The notes under the pieces are model-generated. The model worked only from the letters and a program-made list of their open reading frames with translations, was not told the origin of the DNA and did no database searches. A stretch of 64,000 bases of DNA from an uncultured Verrucomicrobia subdivision 3 bacterium (GTDB lineage Bacteria; Verrucomicrobiota; Verrucomicrobiia; Limisphaerales; UBA11358), in assembly GCA_903922735.1 (NCBI GenBank), contig CAIXUZ010000012.1:1-64000 (forward strand), written 5' to 3'. A program made the translations under genes and the position numbers. Position 1 is the first letter of the stretch, and every line of letters starts with the position of its first letter. Shown piece by piece: positions 22,988 to 31,927 of this stretch.

Positions 22988-24745
22988 ATGAAAAGAAAAT
23001 CCATTGCCTCGCTGGTTGCGCTTGTCGTAGCGGCCAGCGCCATCCAAATCCCGGCCGCACCCAAACCCGCTGAAGAAATTGCCGGGGTCACCGTCGAGGA
23101 ATCCGCCGTGACGGCGAAAGCGGGCGAGACGCCCGCCCAGCGCGATGCCCGCATGGCGTGGTGGCGCGAGGCGAAGTTCGGCTTGTTCATCCACTGGGGC
23201 GTTTATGCTGTGCCCGCCGGCAAATACGGCGACGTCACCAATTACGGCGAGTGGATCATGCACTCATGCAAGATTCCATCCGCGGAATACCAGCAGTTCG
23301 CCAAGCAGTTCAATCCGGTGAAATACAATCCCGTGCTTTGGGCGAAAACCGCCAAGGACGCCGGGATGAAATACATCGTCATCACGTCGAAGCATCACGA
23401 CGGCTTCACGCTGTATCCCTCGGCGGCGAGCAAGTGGAACATCGCCGATGCGACGCCTTACAAAAAGGATTTGCTCGGCCCGCTCGTGAGCGCCGCCAAG
23501 GCGGAGGGCTTGAAGATCGGTTTCTATTATTCGCAGGCGCAGGACTGGAACAATCCCGGCGGCGCCAAGAGCCGTTACAAGGAAGGCGACGGCTGGGATC
23601 CGGCCGTGGGCGGCAGTTTCGATGCTTACCTGAAAAATGTCGCCGTCCCGCAGGTGAAGGAAATTCTCACGCGTTATCCGATTGATATTCTCTGGTGGGA
23701 CACGGCGACGTATATGACGCCGCAGCGGGCCGCGCCGCTGGCCGCGTTGCTAAAACTGCGTCCCGGCCTCATCACGAACAACCGCCTCGGCGGTGGTTAT
23801 GGCGGTGACACGGCCACGCCGGAACAGTTTGTGCCGGTCACGGGTTACCCGGGCGATTGGGAAACGTGCATGACGCTGAACGGCCACTGGGGCTACAACG
23901 CCTATGACCAGAACTGGAAATCCGCCACTGATCTCATCCGCAAGCTCGCGGACATCTGCGCGAAGGGCGGCAACTTCCTGCTCAACGTCGGCCCGACGGC
24001 GGAAGGTGAATTTCCGCCTGCGTGCGTCGAACGGTTGCAGGCGGTGGGCCAATGGCTGCGCGTGAATGGCGACGCCATTTACGGCTCCAGCCGCAGTCCG
24101 TTCGCGTATCTCCCGTGGGGCGTGGCGACGCGCAAGGGCGGCACGCTTTACCTGCACGTCTTCGACTGGCCGAAGGATGGCAAACTCATCGTTCCGCTGA
24201 ACAACAAGGCGAAGTCGGCTACGCTGCTGGCCGCTCGCGGCAAGAAACTTTCCGTTGCCAGCAGGAATGGCAAGGTGGTGATCGATGTGCCGGCGGTTGC
24301 TCCCGATGCGGCGGACTCCGTGGTCGCTTTGGAAATTGAAGGCGAGCCGGTGACCTTGCCGCTGCCAACCACGGGCGCGAAGGCGACTGCTTCCGCTTTC
24401 ATGCCCGGCAATGAACCGGCGAATGCCTTTGACGGCACCGGCGCGAAGCGCTGGCGGGCGCCGGCAGATGTGAAGTCCGCCTGGCTGGAAGTGGAGCTGG
24501 CCAAGCCGGCCACCATCGGCGCGTTTGGTCTGGACGAGCCCGATGTCTGGCCACGGATGAAACAGCAGTTCGCGCTGGAGGTTTTTGACGGATCCGGCTG
24601 GAAAAAAATCATTGAAGGCAAGACCGACGGCCACGGGCTGAAGAAATCCATTGCGCCCGTCACCGGCCAGAAATTCCGGCTCACAATGAAGTGCGACACC
24701 GGCTCGCCCGGCGTGGCGGAACTGCAATTGTATCCGGCGGATTAG
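22988..24745 (+). CDS. Secreted GH29 alpha-L-fucosidase B with discoidin-like C-terminal domain
   Basis: 585 residues with a signal peptide (MKRKSIASLVALVVAASAIQIPAA). The catalytic domain has FGLFIHWGVYAVPAGKY, VITSKHHDGFTLY, IDILWWDTATYM (nucleophile Asp near 238), WETCMTLNGHWGYN and KGGNFLLNVGP. Residues about 455-585 form an F5/8-type C (CBM32-like) domain: ANAFDGTGAKRWRAP, AWLEVELAKPATIGAFGLDE and FRLTMKCDTGSPGVAELQLYP. Such domains bind galactose- or fucose-type sugars. It is clearly related to the preceding gene but not a recent duplicate. Confidence 0.93.
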   Translation: MKRKSIASLVALVVAASAIQIPAAPKPAEEIAGVTVEESAVTAKAGETPAQRDARMAWWREAKFGLFIHWGVYAVPAGKYGDVTNYGEWIMHSCKIPSAEYQQFAKQFNPVKYNPVLWAKTAKDAGMKYIVITSKHHDGFTLYPSAASKWNIADATPYKKDLLGPLVSAAKAEGLKIGFYYSQAQDWNNPGGAKSRYKEGDGWDPAVGGSFDAYLKNVAVPQVKEILTRYPIDILWWDTATYMTPQRAAPLAALLKLRPGLITNNRLGGGYGGDTATPEQFVPVTGYPGDWETCMTLNGHWGYNAYDQNWKSATDLIRKLADICAKGGNFLLNVGPTAEGEFPPACVERLQAVGQWLRVNGDAIYGSSRSPFAYLPWGVATRKGGTLYLHVFDWPKDGKLIVPLNNKAKSATLLAARGKKLSVASRNGKVVIDVPAVAPDAADSVVALEIEGEPVTLPLPTTGAKATASAFMPGNEPANAFDGTGAKRWRAPADVKSAWLEVELAKPATIGAFGLDEPDVWPRMKQQFALEVFDGSGWKKIIEGKTDGHGLKKSIAPVTGQKFRLTMKCDTGSPGVAELQLYPAD

Positions 24746-24775
24746 CTCTGCCGTCTTGAGCTTGGGCCATAAAAT

Positions 24776-26743
24776 ATGACGACGCATACGATCCTGCGGA
24801 AAGTATTGCTATTCACCGGCAGCAGCATCTGTTTGCTGCTGCTCACTGCCGCTGCGTCTGCCAGAGCCGCTACGTCTACCAATCCGCCGCCGGTATTTGT
24901 TCCGGCCACGGCCAATGCGAAGCCTTACGCGGGTGATTTTGGGCCACTTCCCACCGGGGCCCGGGAGTTTTCCGTGGAACTGCCCAAGCCGGCCAAGGCT
25001 TTGGTGGTGAATGCCGCCGAATTTGGCATCACCGAAAACTCGCTGAACCTGGCGACCGAGCTGAACAAGGTCATCGCGCACTGCAAAAAAGTGGGGGCGT
25101 CCAAGCTGGTGCTCAATCGCGGAAACTACCGGGTGACGGAGAGCCTGCCGATCACCTTTGATGGTTTGAAGGACTTTGAGTTCGATGCGCAAGGCTCGAC
25201 CTTTGTTTATCGGAAGGAGAAGGGGGAAAACATGCGGGTGGTTAATTGCGAGCGGGTGCTATTCGACAACTTCAACTTCGACTGGGATTGGGAGACGGAT
25301 CCGCTGGCCAGCCTGGCTGAAGTCGTCGGGATGGGCGTCGCCGGGGAAAATCCATATGTGGAATTCAAATTTCTGGAGTATGACAAGTTTCCCAATCCAA
25401 CCACGCGGATGATGAACACAACTCCCTATGATCTGAAAACCCAATCCGTGGGCTGGGAAGGCGGTGTTACAGCATACTTTTGTCCACTGGGCGTTCCAAA
25501 GGTCAAGCAACACATCGAATGGCTTTCGGACAATGTGGTCCGGATTTATTACGAAGCGGGGGTGGCATTGTCCGGCCGGCAGGTCTTCACGAGGTTCAAG
25601 CTGCATCAGGTATATCGGATTCAGCATTACTACTATCACATGAACGGGATGGTGCTTCAGGACAACACCCACCTGACGCTGCAAAACATCAACGTTTACT
25701 CCTGCACCGGGCACGCCTTTCTCGTGAGCGGCAAGCAGCAGTTCTGGCAGATGCTCAATGTGAACATCAAGCGGCCCGCAGGCGCGGCCCGGCGGGCGAT
25801 CACCTGCACGGCGGACCACCTGCACATCGACCGCTCCCTGGGCTTCTTCAAAATGCTCAACTGTGAATTTTCGCTGGGCGCCGATGATTGCATCAACATG
25901 CACGACAATAGCGGATTCGCCCGGCGCACCTCCGATTTTTCCATCACCTCCCAGAATGCCCGCGTGGCCACCCAATATAAGGTGGGCGAACTGATCGAGC
26001 TGCGGCAGGGCGATTACTCGCCCAGCGGCTTCCAGTCGAAAATCAAGGAGCTCAAGAAAATTGACGCCGCGAAAGGGATTTTCGAAATCACCTTTGCCGA
26101 CAAGGTGCCCGAGCCAACGCAGGATGGGTTTATCATGTTTAGCCGGGATTACGACACTCACAACATGATCGTCCGGAACTGCAATTTTCATGGCAACCGC
26201 GCGCGCGGCATCCTCATCCTGGCCCGGGATGTGACCATTGAAAACAACCGCTTCTATCATCAGGAGATGGGTGCCATCCGGATCGAGACGGGATATTCCT
26301 TCGACCATTGGAGCGAAGGCTACGGCGCCCGCAACATCGTCATTCGCAACAACACCTTTGAAAAGACGGTGACGGACGATGCCGGACGCGACATTTACAT
26401 GAGCGTTTATATGAGGAAAACTTCCCCGGGTGCCGACACCATGTTTCCGATCCTGTCGGATATCCTGATTGAAAATAACACGTTCAAGGATTCATCGGGC
26501 TATATCATCAAGATGGGTTCCACCGGCAACGTGACCATCCGCAACAACACCTTCATCAATGAAACGCCGCGGCTGGTGAATGAACCGTGGCGCGGGACGT
26601 TCTCGGTGGCTTATTCCACGGATGCCCGGATCGTGAACAATACCTGGGTCAGCTCGACCAACATTCCCGCCCCCGGTGTGTATTACGACGCCCGGACCTC
26701 GCCCGGTATCGTGATCCAGGGCAACAAGGTGGTTGCCCGATAA
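24776..26743 (+). CDS. Secreted right-handed beta-helix protein, GH110-like
   Basis: 655 residues with an N-terminal signal peptide (LLFTGSSICLLLLTAAASARA). From about residue 85 on, the sequence is a parallel beta-helix with many N-x-x-x-G and NNTF coils (IVIRNNTFEKTV, ILIENNTFKDSS, VTIRNNTFINE). A cluster of acidic residues, FSLGADDCINMHD near residue 365, sits where GH110 alpha-galactosidases and related enzymes carry their catalytic Asp pair. I therefore think it is a glycosidase of the GH110/GH28 type, but the family is not certain. It lies 30 bases after the GH29 B gene and 27 before the GH28 gene. Confidence 0.7.
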   Translation: MTTHTILRKVLLFTGSSICLLLLTAAASARAATSTNPPPVFVPATANAKPYAGDFGPLPTGAREFSVELPKPAKALVVNAAEFGITENSLNLATELNKVIAHCKKVGASKLVLNRGNYRVTESLPITFDGLKDFEFDAQGSTFVYRKEKGENMRVVNCERVLFDNFNFDWDWETDPLASLAEVVGMGVAGENPYVEFKFLEYDKFPNPTTRMMNTTPYDLKTQSVGWEGGVTAYFCPLGVPKVKQHIEWLSDNVVRIYYEAGVALSGRQVFTRFKLHQVYRIQHYYYHMNGMVLQDNTHLTLQNINVYSCTGHAFLVSGKQQFWQMLNVNIKRPAGAARRAITCTADHLHIDRSLGFFKMLNCEFSLGADDCINMHDNSGFARRTSDFSITSQNARVATQYKVGELIELRQGDYSPSGFQSKIKELKKIDAAKGIFEITFADKVPEPTQDGFIMFSRDYDTHNMIVRNCNFHGNRARGILILARDVTIENNRFYHQEMGAIRIETGYSFDHWSEGYGARNIVIRNNTFEKTVTDDAGRDIYMSVYMRKTSPGADTMFPILSDILIENNTFKDSSGYIIKMGSTGNVTIRNNTFINETPRLVNEPWRGTFSVAYSTDARIVNNTWVSSTNIPAPGVYYDARTSPGIVIQGNKVVAR

Positions 26744-26770
26744 CGACGCGTTTAGCAGAAAATCAAAAAC

Positions 26771-28168
26771 ATGAACCCCAATATTATTCGCCTCATTGCT
26801 GGTGCGTTATTATTCATAACCGCCAATATCCACGCCGCCGATCAGGATGTCCGCAAACACCGCGCCGTGGGGGATGGAATCACTTTGGATACCGCCGCTT
26901 TTCAGGCGGCGATTGAGGCGGCCAAGGCCGGCGGCGGCGGGGTGGTGCGCGTGCCGCCGGGAAAATATCTCGTCGCCCATGTGGAACTGCGATCAAACGT
27001 CACCCTGCATCTGGACAAAGGCGCCACTCTTCTGGGAAGCACCAATTACAGCCATTATCCGCGCAAGGTTCACGACGCCGTGCTGGTGGCCAATAGCACG
27101 GAGCACATTGGTATCGAAGGCGAGGGGGAAATCGATGGCCAGATTACCGGCAATTTGACTTCGCGCGAGGCGGACTTGCTTGAAACCCGGAACCAGCGCA
27201 CGGATCTGATCCGGCTATCGAAAAGCCGGGACGTGATGGTCCGTGGTGTCACGCTGCGGAATTGCGATATTTGGACGGCGGTTTTCCAATCTTGCGAGCG
27301 CGTGCGGATTGATGGCATCACCATCAGCAACAACCTCCAGCGGATTGAAACCGATGGCATCGATATCAATAGTTGCAAGGATGTGAAAATCACCCGCTGC
27401 CGCATCACCACCGGCGACGACGCGGTTTGTTTGAAGAGCTTCAAACCGCTGCCCTGCGAAGATGTTGAGGTGAGCGACTGTGTGCTCGAAACCGCGGAGG
27501 CCGCCCTGAAGTTCGGCACCTCGTCGGAAACGGACCTGCGCCACATCCGTTTTCACGATTGCAAAATCGTCAACTCCCGGGTGGGCATCGGCTTCTATGT
27601 GAAGGATGGCTCGGCGGTGTCGGATGTGATGGCGGAAAACATCGAGATGGATTTGTCTCCCATCCACAGCCAGGCGGGGCCGCTGTTTATTGATATCGAG
27701 AAACGTAATCCGGATTCACCCATCGGTTCGGTTCGTGATGTTACCTTCCAGAATATTCGCATCGCTGGCGGGACGAGTGTGTTGTTCCAAGGCATGCCCG
27801 AACGCTTGATGGAGAACATCACCCTGCGGAACATCACCTTCGACGTGAAGACTCCGCAGGACTATGCCAAGCGCAAGAAACCCATTGGCGGCAAGCGAAC
27901 CACCAGTGATGAGCGGGACACCAAATACGCGCGGATGCCGACCTACGCCGCGCTGGCCAACATCAAGAACCTCACGATTGATGGTTTGCACGTCAATATT
28001 TCCGAAGGAGATTTCAAAAAATTTCCACGTTCCGCCTTGGCGCTGTTTGCGGTGGATGGGGCGCGGATTTCCGGCGTCTCCCGCACCCCGGCGGCGGGTG
28101 GTCCGCCTGTTGTGGAGCAGACGGATTGTAAACAAGTGCAAATCCTCACCGGGAAAAACAAACCATGA
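26771..28168 (+). CDS. Secreted GH28-family glycosidase
   Basis: 465 residues, signal peptide MNPNIIRLIAGALLFITANIHAA. A beta-helix with the GH28 signature: AVGDGITLDTAAFQAAIEAAKAGGGGVVRVPPGKYL near the N-terminus, ETDGIDINSC (residues 193-202; NTDG in polygalacturonases) and TTGDDAVCLKS (213-222, catalytic Asp pair). The usual GHG is replaced by LKFGTSS, as in many exo-acting bacterial members. The family removes galacturonate or other sugars from pectin-like chains. Its stop overlaps the next start (ATGA). Confidence 0.88.
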   Translation: MNPNIIRLIAGALLFITANIHAADQDVRKHRAVGDGITLDTAAFQAAIEAAKAGGGGVVRVPPGKYLVAHVELRSNVTLHLDKGATLLGSTNYSHYPRKVHDAVLVANSTEHIGIEGEGEIDGQITGNLTSREADLLETRNQRTDLIRLSKSRDVMVRGVTLRNCDIWTAVFQSCERVRIDGITISNNLQRIETDGIDINSCKDVKITRCRITTGDDAVCLKSFKPLPCEDVEVSDCVLETAEAALKFGTSSETDLRHIRFHDCKIVNSRVGIGFYVKDGSAVSDVMAENIEMDLSPIHSQAGPLFIDIEKRNPDSPIGSVRDVTFQNIRIAGGTSVLFQGMPERLMENITLRNITFDVKTPQDYAKRKKPIGGKRTTSDERDTKYARMPTYAALANIKNLTIDGLHVNISEGDFKKFPRSALALFAVDGARISGVSRTPAAGGPPVVEQTDCKQVQILTGKNKP

Positions 28169-30339
28169 ACCCAAACCTCACCCGCATCATCGTCGGCGCG
28201 CTGGCGCTCATCAGCACGGTCGCCATCGCTGCCGACTTCTACGTCGCGCCGGATGGCAATGACGCCAATCCCGGCACGCAGGCCAAACCCTTTGCCACGC
28301 TGGAACGCGCCCGCGACGAAGTGCGCACCTCGAAAAGTTCAGGCGCAGCGGGTGGCGTCACCGTCTGGATTCAGCCGGGAACCTACTCGCGCTCCCGGAC
28401 ACTGGAACTCACCGGTGCCGATTCCGGCACCGTGCAGTCGCCTGTCACTTATCGCGCCGGTGCCGGGGGCGAAGTGCGCCTTCACGCCGGCCGGATGATC
28501 AAGCCGACCGATTTCACGCCCGTCACCAAGGCCGGTGTCTTGTCGCGTTTGGATGCAGCCGCGCGCGGGAAGGTGGTTCAACTCGACCTGGCCGCGCTGG
28601 GATTGAAGAACATCGGACCGTTTCCAGCCGTTTTTAACAACGGCGCCGGGTTCACCCCCGGTGGCGGTATTTTCGAGCTCTACTTCAACGACCGGCGGAT
28701 GCCGCTGTCGCGCTGGCCCAATGAAGGCTTTGTTACCATGGGCAAGGTGCTGGACCGGGGTGATTGGTCGAAAGGACCGGGCCGGCATGCCGGGAAATTT
28801 ATTGCGCGCGAGGATCGAGTGGCCCGATGGCACGCGGACAGCGGCGTGTGGCTGGAAGGCTATTGGCGCGTGCCGTGGGAACCGCATACGATTCAAGTGA
28901 AATCCATTGTCCCTGCGACGCATGAGATTACTTTCGCCGAACCCATCAACGGCGGCATCGGCTCGAAATACGCCAAAGCCGGCGAACTGGGCGATGGCAA
29001 AGAGGCATGGTGTGCGGTGAATCTGCTGGAGGAAATTGACCAGCCCGGTGAATGGTGCGTGGATTTCACCACCCGGACGCTTTATTTCTGGCCGCCGGGC
29101 GACTTGACCCGCGCGGTTGTCTCGGTGAGCGATTTTGACCAGCCGATGGTCGCCCTCCGTGGAGTACAGCATGTGACCCTGCGCGGACTGGTGCTGGAAG
29201 GCGGTCTGGGCAATGGCGTGGAAATCACCGGCGGCAACGGTGTTTTGATCGCGGGCTGCACCTTCCGCAATCTGGGCGGCAGTGGTGTGCTTATCAAGGA
29301 CGGCGTCAACCATGGGGTGCGCAGTTCGGATTTTTATGAGCTGGGCCGGAGCGGGATTATCCTGAACGGTGGCGACCGCAAGACGCTTGCCCCCGCGAAC
29401 CATTTCGCCGAAAACAACAACCTGTATCACCTCGGTATCCGTCAGAAGACTTACGCTGCCGCCATTCACGTCGGAACGGATTCCGTGGGCTGCCGGGTGG
29501 CGCATAATTTCATGCACGACCTGCCGCACGCGGCGGTGCTTTATACCGGCAATGACCATCTCTTTGAATTCAACGAAGTCGCCCGCGTCGCGCTCACCTC
29601 CGGCGATGTTGGTGCCTTCTACACGTGCCTCGACTGGACCAGCTTCGGCAATGTGCTGCGCTATAATTTCGTCCACGACAGCCCGCGCGCGAACGCCTTT
29701 TATCTGGACGACGGCGACAGCGGCGACACGGTTTTTGGCAACGTGGTTTTCCGTTGTTCCTACGGGCCGTTCATTTCCGGCGGGCATGACAACCTCGTGC
29801 AGAACAACCTCGTCATCGACACGGCCCGTGGTTTGCACATTGACACCCGTGGCGTTTCCCGCGGCTATGCGACCAACAAGAACCTCGTCGGCCGGTTGAT
29901 GTCCGTCAATGTCCAGCAGCCGCCGTGGAGCACGCGTTACCCGGCGCTGGCGAAGCTGCTCACTGGCCGCCGCGATGTGCCGACAGGCAACGTCATCGAA
30001 AACAACGCCACCGTGGCCTGCAAACAGCCGCTTCATTTCGACGGCAAACCGGAACATCTTGCCTTCAGCACCCTGCGCAACAATCTGATTTTGACGGAAG
30101 CGGAGGCGGGATTTGTGGATGCCGCCAGGCTCGATTTCCGCCTGCGCCCGGATTCGGCGGTCTTTAAGCAGCTGCCGGCGTTCAAGCCGATTCCCTTCGA
30201 ACAGATCGGACTTCAACGCGATGCCGACCGCACCGTTCTGCCGGATGCGGGCCGCAGCCGGGCGGCGGGTGCGGGCAGTGGGTCGGTATTTGATTCCAAC
30301 ACCGACATGCAGCGATCCAATCAATCACCGAAGCCTTGA
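28165..30339 (+). CDS. Secreted GH141-like beta-helix glycosidase A
   Basis: 724 residues, signal peptide MNPNLTRIIVGALALISTVAIAA. The mature start DFYVAPDGNDANPGTQAKPFATLERARDEVR is the DUF1565-type opening of GH141, whose members include a fucosidase acting on rhamnogalacturonan II and a xylanase. Beta-helix coils follow with ELYFNDRRMPLSRWPNEG, GEWCVDFTTRTLYFWPPGD and DDGDSGDTVFGNV. A paralogue lies at 57796. The last 35 residues (SRAAGAGSGS...) are low-complexity. Substrate is not proven; fucose is plausible beside three GH29 genes. Confidence 0.8.
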   Translation: MNPNLTRIIVGALALISTVAIAADFYVAPDGNDANPGTQAKPFATLERARDEVRTSKSSGAAGGVTVWIQPGTYSRSRTLELTGADSGTVQSPVTYRAGAGGEVRLHAGRMIKPTDFTPVTKAGVLSRLDAAARGKVVQLDLAALGLKNIGPFPAVFNNGAGFTPGGGIFELYFNDRRMPLSRWPNEGFVTMGKVLDRGDWSKGPGRHAGKFIAREDRVARWHADSGVWLEGYWRVPWEPHTIQVKSIVPATHEITFAEPINGGIGSKYAKAGELGDGKEAWCAVNLLEEIDQPGEWCVDFTTRTLYFWPPGDLTRAVVSVSDFDQPMVALRGVQHVTLRGLVLEGGLGNGVEITGGNGVLIAGCTFRNLGGSGVLIKDGVNHGVRSSDFYELGRSGIILNGGDRKTLAPANHFAENNNLYHLGIRQKTYAAAIHVGTDSVGCRVAHNFMHDLPHAAVLYTGNDHLFEFNEVARVALTSGDVGAFYTCLDWTSFGNVLRYNFVHDSPRANAFYLDDGDSGDTVFGNVVFRCSYGPFISGGHDNLVQNNLVIDTARGLHIDTRGVSRGYATNKNLVGRLMSVNVQQPPWSTRYPALAKLLTGRRDVPTGNVIENNATVACKQPLHFDGKPEHLAFSTLRNNLILTEAEAGFVDAARLDFRLRPDSAVFKQLPAFKPIPFEQIGLQRDADRTVLPDAGRSRAAGAGSGSVFDSNTDMQRSNQSPKP

Positions 30340-30460
30340 TTGCCGGTGGCTTCGGGCGTTTTGTACAAGAGCAGTTTTGGTAACTGCCGGGCAAGAATGT
30401 CCATGTTAAAGCCAATTATAGCCATCCCCTCGGCGTCTGGTTTTTGAAACAATATTGAAT

Positions 30461-31927
30461 ATGAACCACGCAATCCTCATTTCTATAATTCTGCTGCTGT
30501 CTTCGCTGGCTTCGATTCAGGCTGCCGATGCGCCCGCCGGTTTGCCACCCAAAGAAACCGTGGCCCAGCGCGACAGCCGTCTGGCGTGGTGGCATGAGGC
30601 GAAGTTCGGCATGTTCATTCACTGGGGACTTTATTCGCTGGCGGCCGGCGAGTGGAAAGGCGGCTATTACTCCGGCATTGGTGAATGGATCATGTACAAG
30701 GCGCGCATCCCCATTGCCGAATACGAACAGCTCGCCGCCCGGTTCAACCCCGTGAAATTTGATGCCGAGGCGTGGGCGCAACTGGCGCAGGACGCGGGGA
30801 TGAAATATCTCATCCTCACCTCCAAGCACCACGATGGCTTCGCGATGTTCGGCTCCAAGGCGGACGCTTTCAACATCGTGGATGCGACGCCGTTCAAGCG
30901 CGACCCGGTCAGGGAACTTGCCGCCGCCTGCGCCAAACGCGGCATCAAGTTCGGCGTTTATTACTCTCAGGCGCAGGACTGGGCGGCCCCCGGCGGCGCC
31001 ATCTGGAAGGGACAGCACGAAGCGGATCCGGTCTATGAGGTGCCGCAGTGGGATCCGAAGCAGAAAGGCGATTTTGACACCTACTTCAATTCCAAGGCGC
31101 TCCCGCAGGTTCGCGAACTGCTCAGCAACTACGGCCCCATCGCCGTGGTCTGGTTCGATACCCCGCTCGGCGTCATGAACGTCGAGCGCGCGTCCAAGTT
31201 GGAAAAACTGGTGCGTGGATTGCAGCCCGACTGCCTCGTCAGTGGCCGCCTCAGCCGGGATTTCAAGAGCGATTACGATTCCTCCGGCGACAACGAAATT
31301 CCCGATCTTTCCCGCGCCGGCGCGTGGGAAACGCCCGCTACGCTCAACGACACCTGGGGTTTTAAGAAAAATGATCACCATTGGAAAACGTCCGACAACG
31401 TCATCTTCAAGCTCGTGGACATCGTCAGCAAAGGCGGCAACTATCTGCTCAACATCGGTCCCGATGGCGCGGGCGTTGTCCCGCAACCGAGTCAAGACAC
31501 GCTGCGCGGGGTGGGCCGCTGGCTGAAGGTCAATGGCGAGGCGATCTACGGTGCCGGCCGCACGCCTTTCGGAGAAGAATTCGGGGTTGTCCCGAAAAGC
31601 CAGCCGGAAAAGAAAAGCCGGGTGGAAAAGCAATGGCGCTGTGAAGTCTGCGGCGCGAATCAGAAACGTCCGTCCACCTTCGAGCCGCTGACTCATTGGC
31701 GCTGCACTACCCAGCCGGGCAAACTGTTCATCCACATCTTCGATTGGCCCGAGGACGGGAAATTTCAGTTGTCGGCAGTGAAGGACAAAGTTGTGAAAGC
31801 CTATCTGCTCGCCGACCCGAAACGCGCGGCGTTAAAGGTGACACAGACGGAAGCCGGCGTTTCCATCGCGCTGCCGGCCAAGGCCCCGGATCCCATCGCG
31901 TCGGTGCTCTGCCTGGAAACGAAATGA
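30461..31927 (+). CDS. Secreted GH29 alpha-L-fucosidase C with a cysteine-bearing insertion
   Basis: 488 residues from the ATG at 30461 (a TTG two codons upstream is unnecessary). Signal peptide MNHAILISIILLLSSLASIQAA. Motifs: FGMFIHWGLYSLAAGEW, ILTSKHHDGFAMF, IAVVWFDTPLGV (nucleophile Asp near 233), WETPATLNDTWGFKKND and KGGNYLLNIGPDG. Between the catalytic domain and the C-terminal sandwich an extra 45 residues contain WRCEVCGANQKR...HWRC (Cys 394, 397, 415), a possible metal- or disulfide-binding knuckle not usual in GH29. The stop overlaps the next start (ATGA). Confidence 0.92.
   Translation: MNHAILISIILLLSSLASIQAADAPAGLPPKETVAQRDSRLAWWHEAKFGMFIHWGLYSLAAGEWKGGYYSGIGEWIMYKARIPIAEYEQLAARFNPVKFDAEAWAQLAQDAGMKYLILTSKHHDGFAMFGSKADAFNIVDATPFKRDPVRELAAACAKRGIKFGVYYSQAQDWAAPGGAIWKGQHEADPVYEVPQWDPKQKGDFDTYFNSKALPQVRELLSNYGPIAVVWFDTPLGVMNVERASKLEKLVRGLQPDCLVSGRLSRDFKSDYDSSGDNEIPDLSRAGAWETPATLNDTWGFKKNDHHWKTSDNVIFKLVDIVSKGGNYLLNIGPDGAGVVPQPSQDTLRGVGRWLKVNGEAIYGAGRTPFGEEFGVVPKSQPEKKSRVEKQWRCEVCGANQKRPSTFEPLTHWRCTTQPGKLFIHIFDWPEDGKFQLSAVKDKVVKAYLLADPKRAALKVTQTEAGVSIALPAKAPDPIASVLCLETK

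Noticed and set aside
28339..30324. A 661-codon minus-strand frame opposite the GH141-like gene
   Set aside because: Antisense frames of this length are common in GC-rich genes. It has no motif, and the plus-strand product is a recognisable secreted enzyme. The same applies to the long minus frames opposite 5818-9393, 11024-12232 and 55583-57766.
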